This document shows positions 47,765 to 55,359 of a stretch of 64,000 nucleotides of DNA, piece after piece. A model generated the notes under the pieces. It did no database searches, had not been told where the DNA came from, and saw nothing but the letters and a program-made list of their open reading frames with translations. Positions within the stretch are counted from its first letter, which is position 1. Each line of letters starts with the position of its first letter. The DNA comes from an uncultured Bacteroidales bacterium (GTDB lineage: Bacteria; Bacteroidota; Bacteroidia; Bacteroidales; UBA11471): the NCBI GenBank assembly GCA_947593515.1, contig CANQDQ010000001.1, positions 248,001 through 312,000 of the forward strand, read 5' to 3'. A program made the position numbers and the translations under genes.

Positions 47765-48294
47765 GGCTTATGAAAATAGCGGGTGTCCTTGCCTTGTCGG
47801 CATCGCTGCTTGCCTGCCGCTCCGCACGTGAAACGGCGCCTGCCGCCGGTGCCATGCCTGTGGAGGCGGCGCCGGCTGTCGTCGGAAATTCGGTCGGCGC
47901 CCTGCCGCCGGCTCTCATCTACAAAACGTCGGGCGACTACCGCGACAACGTACCCATAACGCTCGACGCCGCCCGCACCGGCATCGTGTCGTACCCCGAC
48001 CCTACCGACATATCGCCGGAAATGAAACCGATACCCCTCGCCGACGGCTACCTGCTCGACCGGCGGGGCATCGCACCGACTTCAGCGTTCACCACCTACA
48101 CCTATGAACAATATGCGGCACTCGAAAAAGCACCTGCCTCCGCCCGGCTGCGGGCAAGCATCATTCCCGACGCGGCAGTAACCGAGATACGGAAACTGCC
48201 TCTCTCCCTGTCGGAAGCCGTTGCCGACACAGCGCTGTGCAACCGGCTGATACGCGAATCGCTCGCGTCGTGCCCACTCGTGTATAAAAAATAA
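47761..48294 (+). CDS. lipoprotein coupled to the C10 peptidase, unknown function
   Basis: The 177-residue product has a lipobox (ALSASLLAC, Cys about residue 19) and a soluble domain with LIYKTSGDYRDNVPITLDAA, IVSYPDPTDI and GYLLDRRGIAPTSAFTTYTY. I recall proteins of this look in Bacteroidales as uncharacterised, but cannot name a domain. It begins with ATGA overlapping the peptidase stop, so translation is coupled. In Bacteroides fragilis, C10 peptidases are encoded with small lipoprotein inhibitors; this protein is larger and does not obviously resemble them. Inhibitor, chaperone or unrelated roles are all open. Confidence 0.72.
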   Translation: MRLMKIAGVLALSASLLACRSARETAPAAGAMPVEAAPAVVGNSVGALPPALIYKTSGDYRDNVPITLDAARTGIVSYPDPTDISPEMKPIPLADGYLLDRRGIAPTSAFTTYTYEQYAALEKAPASARLRASIIPDAAVTEIRKLPLSLSEAVADTALCNRLIRESLASCPLVYKK

Positions 48295-48318
48295 CAGCGT
48301 ACCTCTCTAAAAAACAAA

Positions 48319-48344
48319 GGGAGCCGCGACTCATCGCGGCTCCC
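48319..48344. terminator. bidirectional terminator between convergent genes
   Basis: GGGAGCCGCGA and TCGCGGCTCCC form a perfect 11-bp stem with a CTCA loop. On the minus strand it is followed by TTTGTTTTTT, a good termination tail for the gene ending at 48364. On the plus strand the tail (TGCATTTTA) is weaker, but it would still serve the lipoprotein gene ending at 48294. Confidence 0.8.
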
Positions 48345-48363
48345 TGCATTTTACGGCATCAGC

Positions 48364-49161
48364 TTAGAATCCGACGCCTATGCGCAAAGAAAGTCCATGC
48401 CGGAGCAAATAATAATTACCATAATGATAATGATAGCTTTCATTGGAATAGTATTCATAATATTCTTCTCCGTAAACCTGCTGCTGCATATTATACCCCA
48501 ACATAACCGCCAGCGAAGCACGATGATTGAGCCCAAAACGCACCCCGAAAGAAGGATTGAAATAGACTCCGGGATTGACCGTTTCAGACGTTTTAGAACC
48601 TAAGGAATATCCGACTTTCACGTCAAAAACAGGGGAAATGTTCCTATCCAAAAAATCTGTCCGAAAATCGACAAACACAGGAATGAAAAGGCGGGCGCCG
48701 GCACTATGGTAATCGAGCGCCAAACCGCCTCCAAAAAACAGATGCGGATTGAACCGGTAACCGTGCGAAGTACTTACGGAAAATCCGCCTCTGGCTATGA
48801 TGATTCCGCTTGCCCGGAAATTGACAATCGTTCCGACTTCGACAAAACCGCAATAGCCGTGCATATCATCGGTATACGTTCTCTTTTTGTATGGACGCGA
48901 ATCGTACAGGAAAGCATCGCTGTTTCGATAACGACGATCCACTATCTCCTCTTTCGTCATTTTCTCGACCTCTGCCATTTGAAAAACGAAAAGGCTGCCG
49001 TCGCCTGTTTTTACTTTCAGCAAAACATTCGGCTGCTGCTCCACAATCACGCCCCGCACGATGCTCCCGTTTTTCAGATAGACGACATCTTGATAATTCT
49101 GCGCCTGCACGGCTGCCGCAATGCAGCACAACCAAACCAATAATCCTAAACGCTTTTTCAT
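48364..49161 (-). CDS. exported beta-barrel membrane protein with N-terminal SH3-like domain
   Basis: The start at MKKRLGLLVWLCCIAAAVQAQ gives a clear signal peptide. After it, VVYLKNGSIVRGVIVEQQPN and VKTGDGSLFVFQMAEVEKMT form a small beta domain found in front of many Bacteroidales outer-membrane proteins. The rest consists of alternating strands ending in aromatic-rich LRHGLSLRIGVGF, as expected of a barrel. Gly/Tyr-rich EEYYEYYSNESYHYHYGNYY is an exposed loop. Function is unknown. It is a single gene between two terminators. Confidence 0.75.
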   Translation of the reverse strand: MKKRLGLLVWLCCIAAAVQAQNYQDVVYLKNGSIVRGVIVEQQPNVLLKVKTGDGSLFVFQMAEVEKMTKEEIVDRRYRNSDAFLYDSRPYKKRTYTDDMHGYCGFVEVGTIVNFRASGIIIARGGFSVSTSHGYRFNPHLFFGGGLALDYHSAGARLFIPVFVDFRTDFLDRNISPVFDVKVGYSLGSKTSETVNPGVYFNPSFGVRFGLNHRASLAVMLGYNMQQQVYGEEYYEYYSNESYHYHYGNYYLLRHGLSLRIGVGF

Positions 49162-49194
49162 ACAATCTAATTTTTTAGGTTTTATATTTGTTGG

Positions 49195-49202
49195 CAAAGA
49201 TA
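49195..49202 (-). promoter_or_regulatory. -7 box of the beta-barrel gene
   Basis: TATCTTTG on the minus strand gives a start about 27 nt before the ATG. A TTTG at 49220-49217 is only 14 nt upstream, closer than usual. Confidence 0.45.
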
Positions 49203-49246
49203 GAAAATAATACAATCAAAAGATATTTTTTTGATAATATTCTCAT

Positions 49247-49286
49247 AAAAAAACCGATTCCCGTCCATTCGGTCGGGAATCGGTTT
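49247..49286 (-). terminator. intrinsic terminator of the restriction-modification operon
   Basis: AAACCGATTCCCG and CGGGAATCGGTTT pair perfectly over 13 bp with a 10-nt loop. On the minus strand the stem is followed by a run of seven T. It lies 15 bp after the restriction endonuclease stop codon. Confidence 0.87.
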
Positions 49287-49301
49287 GTCAATCTATATCC
49301 T

Positions 49302-50096
49302 TTACAATATCTGCGTTACAGACTTATACACAAACGGAATATCTGAAAAATGTATTCTAAATTTAGTACCATGATTATGTCCTGTTCGCGCATCAAAATC
49401 AACATATATTTTCCCTTGTTCTATTGCTTCAATAAATTTATCAATATCAAGATTCGCAAGCATCAGAACTTTATTATAATGAAAATATTCTTTGCCATTT
49501 TCTTTTTTGACGTCGGCTTGTACATAAAAACAATTCAGCAACTTCGTACCTGCTTTCGTATATAAATCATTGAATCCCCAATATGGAGTAACCGGCAATG
49601 TCGTCCCCGCAGTTGCTTCTATCTCTCGCAACCATTCCGAATGAACAGCTTGGCATTTAGTACGATCGAAAACGATCTCCACCCGTTGTTCTTTATGATT
49701 TACCTCAACTTTGAATCCACGATCGGTAAACGTTTTGCCATTCAAAGTTTGTCGAAAAGAACGTTCACTTTCCGCATATTTGATTCCCGCTTGTTTGTGG
49801 CGCCAGCCATACAATGGCAACAGCATCTCCGAAACAAGTTTTGCTGCACGAGGAGAAGGTTCTGTATGGAATAACGTCAGCAATGAAGTTGTAGTCGATC
49901 GTTGAGCTTTTAATTCCCATTCAGCAGCATTCGGAATAGGGAGGTTATTTTCAGGGATACCCAATAAATCTTCCAACGTATTTCCAACCGCTCCGTCATT
50001 ACGTCCCCGTTTATTTTCTATCCAGCCGGCTTTCTCTATTTTCCGAAATCCTGCTATGAGTTCCTCTTTTGTTATCAATTTCAATGTCGCATTCAT
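49302..50096 (-). CDS. MvaI/BcnI-family type II restriction endonuclease
   Basis: The 264-residue protein matches the MvaI/BcnI family: FRKIEKAGWIENKRGRNDGA, VGNTLEDLLGIPENNLPIPN, the PD-ExK core EWELKAQR (Glu-x-Lys), LLTLFHTEPSPRA and LYGWRHKQAGIKYAESERSF. Monomeric MvaI cuts CCWGG and BcnI cuts CCSGG, so a CCNGG-type site is the best guess. The gene follows its methyltransferase with a 2-bp gap, an order that favours protection before cutting. Base composition is visibly A/T-rich compared with the etf genes next door, which points to horizontal acquisition. Confidence 0.9.
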   Translation of the reverse strand: MNATLKLITKEELIAGFRKIEKAGWIENKRGRNDGAVGNTLEDLLGIPENNLPIPNAAEWELKAQRSTTTSLLTLFHTEPSPRAAKLVSEMLLPLYGWRHKQAGIKYAESERSFRQTLNGKTFTDRGFKVEVNHKEQRVEIVFDRTKCQAVHSEWLREIEATAGTTLPVTPYWGFNDLYTKAGTKLLNCFYVQADVKKENGKEYFHYNKVLMLANLDIDKFIEAIEQGKIYVDFDARTGHNHGTKFRIHFSDIPFVYKSVTQIL

Positions 50097-50098
50097 AA

Positions 50099-50863
50099 TT
50101 AAAACAATTTAAGCGGGTGCAATTTTGCAATTTCCGGATACAGTTTGTTCCGTTCCAATCTCTCATTGGCAATCTTACAATACTGTTCACTTATCTCAAA
50201 TCCGACAAATTGTCTATTTAATCCCTGTGCAACGACAGCCGTCGTTCCACTCCCCATAAAAGGATCCATTATTATCTGAGCCGTTGTAGAAGTTATGATT
50301 CTGTCTATCAAAGATACGGGAAAAGGTGCAGGGTGAGAATTATTAAGTTCCTGCCCAAATTCCCATACATCACCATAAGAATTGGCTTTCGGTGCCAGTT
50401 TGAAATTTTTTTTTGCAATTAAGTATATAACCTCATATGTGGGGAGAAAATATCCTGCATTGAAATTTATACCCCCTTTGCGCTTCCAGATAATAATCTG
50501 ACGAATAGGGAAATCTTGTACAATTTCATGGCGATCTTGGATTCTCCCTGCCTGCACTCTCCATTTATGATTATAGAATATTGCCCCATCATCTTTTATT
50601 ACACGGAACATCTCTGAAAGACAGGCTTTCTGCCATTGACAATATTCATCATAAGGCATACAATCATCATAAGTTGCATATCCATTGATAAGAGCCGCAT
50701 TCGACCATTTTCCTCCTTTTCCACATTTCATTCCATTTCCCGTAGAATTTTTCAAATTATACGGAGGAGAGGTAACGACAAGATCAATACTCTCGTCGGG
50801 AAGTTTCTTCATACCTTCCAAACAATCGCCACATATTATTTTATTCAAATATTCTTGCAACAT
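50099..50863 (-). CDS. type II DNA methyltransferase, beta class (probably N4-cytosine)
   Basis: The 254-residue protein has motif IV DLVVTSPPYNLKNSTGNG near the N-terminus and motif I MDPFMGSGTTAVVAQG near the C-terminus, the order of beta-class N4-cytosine/N6-adenine methyltransferases. TSPPY together with an MvaI/BcnI nuclease suggests N4-methylation of cytosine in CCNGG. The start at 50863 (MLQEYLNKIICGDCLEGM) is preferred over a Met six codons upstream (50881), because a -7 box, TATATTTG at 50875-50868, overlaps the longer reading. If that box is used, the transcript would begin at or next to this ATG. The gene is A/T-rich like its partner. Confidence 0.9.
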   Translation of the reverse strand: MLQEYLNKIICGDCLEGMKKLPDESIDLVVTSPPYNLKNSTGNGMKCGKGGKWSNAALINGYATYDDCMPYDEYCQWQKACLSEMFRVIKDDGAIFYNHKWRVQAGRIQDRHEIVQDFPIRQIIIWKRKGGINFNAGYFLPTYEVIYLIAKKNFKLAPKANSYGDVWEFGQELNNSHPAPFPVSLIDRIITSTTAQIIMDPFMGSGTTAVVAQGLNRQFVGFEISEQYCKIANERLERNKLYPEIAKLHPLKLF

Positions 50864-50867
50864 GATA

Positions 50868-50875
50868 CAAATATA
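50868..50875 (-). promoter_or_regulatory. possible -7 box of the restriction-modification operon
   Basis: TATATTTG (minus strand) lies 5 bp before the chosen methyltransferase ATG, which would make the mRNA leaderless or nearly so. No -33 TTTG is present. The upstream terminator at 50913-50952 means a promoter must lie in this short stretch or inside the gene. Confidence 0.35.
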
Positions 50876-50912
50876 CGACATCTATATGTATTATCCTAAT
50901 ATTTCGATTCCA

Positions 50913-50952
50913 GAAATAAATAAGCCCTTTACGAATATACGTAAAGGGCTTA
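50913..50952 (-). terminator. intrinsic terminator of the etf operon
   Basis: TAAGCCCTTTACG and CGTAAAGGGCTTA form a perfect 13-bp stem with a 6-nt loop. On the minus strand it is followed by TTTATTTCTG. It lies 18 bp after the acyl-CoA dehydrogenase stop and isolates the restriction-modification genes downstream. Confidence 0.82.
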
Positions 50953-50970
50953 CAAAGGACGGAAAGGATT

Positions 50971-52677
50971 TTAATCTTTCCGGTAGTAGGTCATGTCGTT
51001 GAGGTCGAAAGAATCGATGAACGCGGCGTTCTTGCGCACTTCGGCATCGGCATAGCGCATATACACTTCGGCAGAGGTGCGGAACGACTCGGTGCGTTCG
51101 GTGTCGAGCACGAGCAGGTGCGCCATGATGATGTGCCCTGCCATTTCGACCATGCGGCGGGCGTGGAAGTCGATGTAATCGTTGTCTTTCGTAGCGGTTA
51201 CTTTTTCGACGGTCGCCTCGTAGAGGTCGGCAAGGTCTTTGAGGCGGGTGCGCAGGGTCTGCAAGTCGCCCGAAACAGGCTGCTCCTCGTAGAAGCGCAT
51301 CATGCCGAGATAGGTGCCGGTGGTTACGTGGCGAATGGCGGCAACGACCTGCAACTGCGTGGTGCCTTCGTAAATGGAGGTGATACGGGCATCGCGGTAG
51401 ATGCGTTCGCAGGCATAGTCTTTCATGAAGCCCGAACCGCCGTGTATCTGTATGCAGTCGTAAGCGTTCTGGTTGCAGAACTCGCTGCCCATACCTTTCG
51501 ACATAGGGGTGTAGGCATCGGCCTGACGCTGGTATTTTTTCATTTCGTCGCGTTCCTCTTTTTCGAGTTTGCGCTCTTTCGATATGTCCTCGTAAATCTT
51601 ATACATATCTACGAAACGGGTGGTTTCGTAGAGGAGCGAACGGGAGGCGTCGAGTTTGGCTTTCATCAGCGAGAGCATTTCCGACACGGCGGGGAACTCG
51701 ATAATGGCTTTCCCGAACTGACGGCGTTCGCGGGCGTATGCGAGGGCTTCGCGATAAGCGGCTTCGGAAATTCCGACCGATTGGGCGGCGATGCCCAGAC
51801 GGGCGCCGTTCATCAGTGCCATGACGTATTTGATAAGTCCCATTTTGCGGTCGCCGCAAAGTTCGGCTTTTGCATTGCGGAACACCAGTTCGCAGGTAGG
51901 CGAGCCTTTGATACCCATCTTGTTCTCGATGCGGCGCACGGTTACGCCGCCGCTGTTGCGGTCGTAGATGAACATCGACAGACCGCGACCGTCGCGCGTG
52001 CCCTCTTCGGAGCGGGCGAGGACGAGGGCGATGTGTCCGTCGCCGTTGGTGATGAAGCGCTTCACGCCGTTGAGATACCAACAGCCGTCGGCTTCGCTGT
52101 ACGTGGCTTTGAGCATGACCGATTGCAAGTCGGAGCCGGCATCGGGTTCGGTCAAGTCCATCGCCATGGTTTCACCGGCGCATACGCGAGGCAGGAAACG
52201 CTGCTTCTGGTCTTCGCTGGCAAATTCGTAAATGGTTTCGGCGCAGTCCTGCAAGCCCCAGATGTTCACAAATCCGGCATCGGCGCGGCTCACCATATCG
52301 GCAGCCATGATGTAGGGGACGAGCGAAAAGTTGAGGCCGTTGTAGCGGCGGGGCAGCGAAATGCCCATCAGACCGGCTTTCACCAGAGCATCGAGGTTGC
52401 GTACCGTACCGGAGGCATATTCCACATGACCATCGACGACGCGGGGGCCTTCGTGATCGACGCCTTCGGCATTGGGAGCCACGATGTCGCCGCATATTTC
52501 GCCGGCTATTTCGAGCACTTTTTCGTAGCTGTCCATGGCGTCCTCGAAATCGAGCGGAGCATAATCGTATTTTTTCGCATCGGCATAATCGCGCTCTTTC
52601 AGAGCCACAATCCGCTGCATGAGCGGGTGTGTCAAGTGATGTTTCAAATCACTGTTATCGGTATAAAAATTTGCCAT
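50971..52677 (-). CDS. acyl-CoA dehydrogenase
   Basis: The 568-residue FAD enzyme has the acyl-CoA dehydrogenase signatures MAMDLTEPDAGSDLQSVMLK and QNAYDCIQIHGGSGFMKDYA, and the C-terminal catalytic-base region ITSIYEGTTQLQVVAAIRHV. It is longer than mitochondrial-type enzymes (about 380-400 residues) because of an added C-terminal helical domain, as in the long Bacteroidales form. It should pass electrons to the EtfAB flavoprotein encoded just upstream (gap 9 bp). Whether it oxidises or reduces acyl-CoA in this anaerobe, and the chain length, are not evident. Confidence 0.92.
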   Translation of the reverse strand: MANFYTDNSDLKHHLTHPLMQRIVALKERDYADAKKYDYAPLDFEDAMDSYEKVLEIAGEICGDIVAPNAEGVDHEGPRVVDGHVEYASGTVRNLDALVKAGLMGISLPRRYNGLNFSLVPYIMAADMVSRADAGFVNIWGLQDCAETIYEFASEDQKQRFLPRVCAGETMAMDLTEPDAGSDLQSVMLKATYSEADGCWYLNGVKRFITNGDGHIALVLARSEEGTRDGRGLSMFIYDRNSGGVTVRRIENKMGIKGSPTCELVFRNAKAELCGDRKMGLIKYVMALMNGARLGIAAQSVGISEAAYREALAYARERRQFGKAIIEFPAVSEMLSLMKAKLDASRSLLYETTRFVDMYKIYEDISKERKLEKEERDEMKKYQRQADAYTPMSKGMGSEFCNQNAYDCIQIHGGSGFMKDYACERIYRDARITSIYEGTTQLQVVAAIRHVTTGTYLGMMRFYEEQPVSGDLQTLRTRLKDLADLYEATVEKVTATKDNDYIDFHARRMVEMAGHIIMAHLLVLDTERTESFRTSAEVYMRYADAEVRKNAAFIDSFDLNDMTYYRKD

Positions 52678-52686
52678 ATTCCTCGA

Positions 52687-53706
52687 TTATTTGCTGTTTT
52701 TCTTGTAATACTTGATCATTTTGGGCAGCACCTCCTCCACCGTTCCGGTAATTACGTAGTCGGCAATGGTATTGATGGGCGCGTTGGGGTCGCTATTGAC
52801 AGAGATGATAATCGAACTGTCCTGCATACCGGCGATGTGCTGTATCTGCCCCGATATGCCGCAAGCGATATAGAGTTTGGGGTGAACGGTAACGCCGGTC
52901 TGTCCGATTTGGCGTTCGTGTTCGGTAAATCCGGCATCGACGGCGGCGCGCGATGCACCCACCTGTGCGCCGATGGTTTCGGCGAGGTCGAAAAGCAGTT
53001 TGAAGTTTTCTTTGGAGCCTACGCCGTAACCGCCCGCCACGATGATGGGCGACGACTTGATGTTGATTTTCGACTTCTCCATCTGACGGTCGATGACCGA
53101 AACGACGAAGTCGGTATCGGAAACATATTTCTTCACGTCGAGGCGCACGATTTCGCCCTTGTGGGCGGCATCGACGATTTCTTTCTTCATGACGCCCTCG
53201 CGCACGGTCGCCATCTGGGGGCGGCATTCGGGATTGACAATCGTGGCGACGATGTTTCCTCCGAATGCGGGACGTATCTGATAGAGCAGATTTTCGTAGG
53301 TCTTGTTCTCTTTCTTATCTTCGAAGGTGCCGATTTCGAGGGCGGTGCAGTCGGCGGTCAGGCCGCTGTGCAGCGCCGACGACACGCGGGGACCGAGGTC
53401 GCGTCCGATGCTGGTGGCGCCCATGAGGCACACTTGGGGTTTCTGCTCTTTGAAGAGATTGATCAACACGGCGGCATGGGGCTGCGAAGTGTAGGGATAG
53501 AGCCGTGCGTCATCGACCAGATAGAGGGTATCGACGCCGTAGGGGAATACTTGTGCGGCTACTCCGTCGAGGCGATGCCCGATGACGAGGGCTTCGAGTT
53601 TGCAATGGAGCTGATTTGCCAGCGAACGCCCTTTGGTAAGCAATTCGAGACTGACGTCGGCAATAACTCCGTCTTCTATTTCGCAATATACAAATAAATT
53701 ATTCAT
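52687..53706 (-). CDS. etfA: electron transfer flavoprotein alpha subunit
   Basis: The start is at MNNLFVYCEIEDGVIADVSL. The 339-residue protein has the ETF alpha FAD-binding C-terminal domain: IIVAGGYGVGSKENFKLLFD, EHERQIGQTGVTVHPKLYIA and GISGQIQHIAGMQDSS. With EtfB it carries electrons from the acyl-CoA dehydrogenase downstream. The 40-bp gap from etfB contains a GC-rich hairpin. Bifurcating function cannot be judged by eye. Confidence 0.94.
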   Translation of the reverse strand: MNNLFVYCEIEDGVIADVSLELLTKGRSLANQLHCKLEALVIGHRLDGVAAQVFPYGVDTLYLVDDARLYPYTSQPHAAVLINLFKEQKPQVCLMGATSIGRDLGPRVSSALHSGLTADCTALEIGTFEDKKENKTYENLLYQIRPAFGGNIVATIVNPECRPQMATVREGVMKKEIVDAAHKGEIVRLDVKKYVSDTDFVVSVIDRQMEKSKINIKSSPIIVAGGYGVGSKENFKLLFDLAETIGAQVGASRAAVDAGFTEHERQIGQTGVTVHPKLYIACGISGQIQHIAGMQDSSIIISVNSDPNAPINTIADYVITGTVEEVLPKMIKYYKKNSK

Positions 53707-53724
53707 AATTCTGTGTGTTGTGTA

Positions 53725-53737
53725 GCGGCTGCGCCGC
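53725..53737 (-). promoter_or_regulatory. GC-rich hairpin in the etfB-etfA gap
   Basis: GCGGC and GCCGC pair around a 3-nt loop about 10 nt after the etfB stop codon. Sequence on both sides resembles part of the nitrogen-operon leader (see the finding on shared leader segments). Confidence 0.45.
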
Positions 53738-53746
53738 AACGGGTTA

Positions 53747-54622
53747 TTATCCGATAGTATGGTTTACGATCAGTTCTTTTATCAACTCCTCGATGTCGGT
53801 GTCCGACGCGGTGAGCGTTTTGCTCTCTTTGGCTTGGAACACGACGTTTTCGATTTGTTTCACTTTCGTGGGCGACCCGGCAAGACCTACCTGCGAGAGG
53901 TCGGCATCGACGTCGGCAACGCCCCACTCGGTCAGGTTGAGATAGGGACGTTCTTCGCACAGCGTAGCGTAATACGAGGTGTTGTCGGCTTGCCGTTCGC
54001 TCGGAGTCTTGGCGTATTTGTATTTCTGGGTGGCACGGGCGTTGCGGGGACGGCACTCGTCGGCGCTGCCGTTTACGGTGATGACGGCGGGATAGGGTGC
54101 CTCGACGGTTTCGACACCGCGTTCGAGACGGCGTTTTACCACGACTTTTCCCCGTTCGGCGCTAATGATTTCTTCGGCATACGTGATTTGCGGAATGCCG
54201 AGTTTCTCAGCCACTTGCGGACCTACCTGCGCCGTATCGCCGTCGATTGCCTGACGACCGCCGATTACGAGGTCGAAGTCGCCGATTTTGCGCACGGCGC
54301 AAGCCAGTGCATACGAGGTAGCCAGCGTGTCGGCTCCGGCAAAAGCACGGTCGGTGAGCAGATAGCCGCCGTCGGCGCCGCGAAATAGACCTTCGCGAAT
54401 GATGTCGGCTGCGCGGGGAGGACCCATCGTGAGCAGTTTCACCGTCGTTCCGGGATATTTTTCTTTGAGTTGAAGCGCCTGTTCGAGCGCGTTCAAGTCT
54501 TCGGGATTGAAGATGGCGGGAAGGGCGGCGCGATTGACGGTGCCGTCGGCTTTCATGGCATCTTTCCCTACGTTTCGGGTATCCGGCACCTGCTTGGCAA
54601 GTACCACAATTTTCAGACTCAT
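53747..54622 (-). CDS. etfB: electron transfer flavoprotein beta subunit
   Basis: The 291-residue protein has the ETF beta pattern: KIVVLAKQVPDTRNVGKDAM, EQALQLKEKYPGTTVKLLTM, LVIGGRQAIDGDTAQVGPQV and GSPTKVKQIENVVF with the C-terminal arm. It is somewhat longer than the roughly 250-residue housekeeping form. First gene of the operon etfB-etfA-acyl-CoA dehydrogenase, driven by a consensus promoter. Confidence 0.94.
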   Translation of the reverse strand: MSLKIVVLAKQVPDTRNVGKDAMKADGTVNRAALPAIFNPEDLNALEQALQLKEKYPGTTVKLLTMGPPRAADIIREGLFRGADGGYLLTDRAFAGADTLATSYALACAVRKIGDFDLVIGGRQAIDGDTAQVGPQVAEKLGIPQITYAEEIISAERGKVVVKRRLERGVETVEAPYPAVITVNGSADECRPRNARATQKYKYAKTPSERQADNTSYYATLCEERPYLNLTEWGVADVDADLSQVGLAGSPTKVKQIENVVFQAKESKTLTASDTDIEELIKELIVNHTIG

Positions 54623-54666
54623 AAGTGATATATTTTATTTCGGAGTTTACCGATTATTTCAGGTTG

Positions 54667-54698
54667 CAAAGGTAAACAATTTGCCCGAATTTTGCAAA
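54667..54698 (-). promoter_or_regulatory. consensus promoter of the etf operon
   Basis: On the minus strand, TTTG (54698-54695), 20 nt, then TACCTTTG (54674-54667) matches both boxes exactly. Start near 54660, leader about 38 nt. Confidence 0.8.
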
Positions 54699-54868
54699 AC
54701 AATGGCAAAAAAGCCTTGCACCTGTGTGAAATTCAGTGCCGACACCGCATTCTCCCGAACCCGCGCCCCGCACTTTTCCGCATCGAAGCCCGCCGATAAA
54801 ATCAATTCTTCGACAGCAGCGCAAGCGTTTCGTCTTTCAATTTCGGTAAAAAATATTTCTTTACCGAA

Positions 54869-55168
54869 TTATCCATATATCAAGGCTTTTGTCGCATCTA
54901 CATTTTCTTTCAGATAGGGATTTCTAAGGGTCTGTTCTTCCAACAAATCGACCTTCCGCCCCAACAATTCCTCCAACGAGTACTTAAAATCGAAGTAATT
55001 ATCAAAATAGTCTTTTATCTCCGGCTTGTCGAAAGCCACCAGCAAATCCACGTCGCTCTCGTCATTGAAACGCTTGGTGAGTACCGACCCGAAAGCAAAC
55101 AATTTGCGCACCTTATGCTTTTGGCACAAAGCGATAATCTTCTGCATATTATTTTCTATCAGTTTCAT
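54869..55168 (-). CDS. MNT-type minimal nucleotidyltransferase-fold protein (orphan antitoxin-like)
   Basis: The start at MKLIENNMQKIIALCQKHKV gives 99 residues, the usual length. The polymerase-beta-like motif is FAFGSVLTKRFNDESDVDLL (GS, then DVD), followed by LLGRKVDLLEEQTLRNPYLK. Such MntA-like proteins normally form a toxin-antitoxin pair with a HEPN toxin encoded immediately downstream, which they AMPylate. Here the downstream ATG overlapping the stop codon opens only 24 codons (54876-54802) with no HEPN features. The protein may be an orphan, or act on a partner elsewhere. Confidence 0.82.
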   Translation of the reverse strand: MKLIENNMQKIIALCQKHKVRKLFAFGSVLTKRFNDESDVDLLVAFDKPEIKDYFDNYFDFKYSLEELLGRKVDLLEEQTLRNPYLKENVDATKALIYG

Positions 55169-55187
55169 AAAAACTCGGTCTATACCG

Positions 55188-55195
55188 CAAAAGTA
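55188..55195 (-). promoter_or_regulatory. -7 box of the nucleotidyltransferase gene
   Basis: TACTTTTG on the minus strand fits TAnnTTTG and would start transcription about 13 nt before the ATG; TATATTTG at 55205-55198 is an alternative. No -33 box is clear. Confidence 0.45.
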
Positions 55196-55272
55196 ATCAA
55201 ATATATGAAAATACCGCACTTGGGCAGGATTTTTTTGCAATACGTTTCGCTACTTTAATACTGCCATAGAGT

Positions 55273-55308
55273 AAAAAAGCCGCCCTGCCATATGAATGGC
55301 GGGGCGGC
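55273..55308 (-). terminator. intrinsic terminator of the LRR gene
   Basis: GCCGCCCTGCCAT and ATGGCGGGGCGGC pair over 13 bp (one G-T) with an ATGA loop. On the minus strand a run of six T follows. It lies 51 bp after the LRR gene stop. Confidence 0.85.
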
Positions 55309-55359
55309 GTGTCAAAGATTATTATTCAGGAAATCCTCTTTTCATTCTATTCTTTTGCG

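Noticed and set aside
49302-50881. Restriction-modification genes as part of a larger defence island
   Set aside because: Both sides are core or ordinary genes separated by terminators; no second defence gene adjoins.
54703-54917. Plus-strand frame opposite the nucleotidyltransferase gene end (MAKKPCTCVKF...)
   Set aside because: It runs antisense across the etf promoter and shows no family resemblance.
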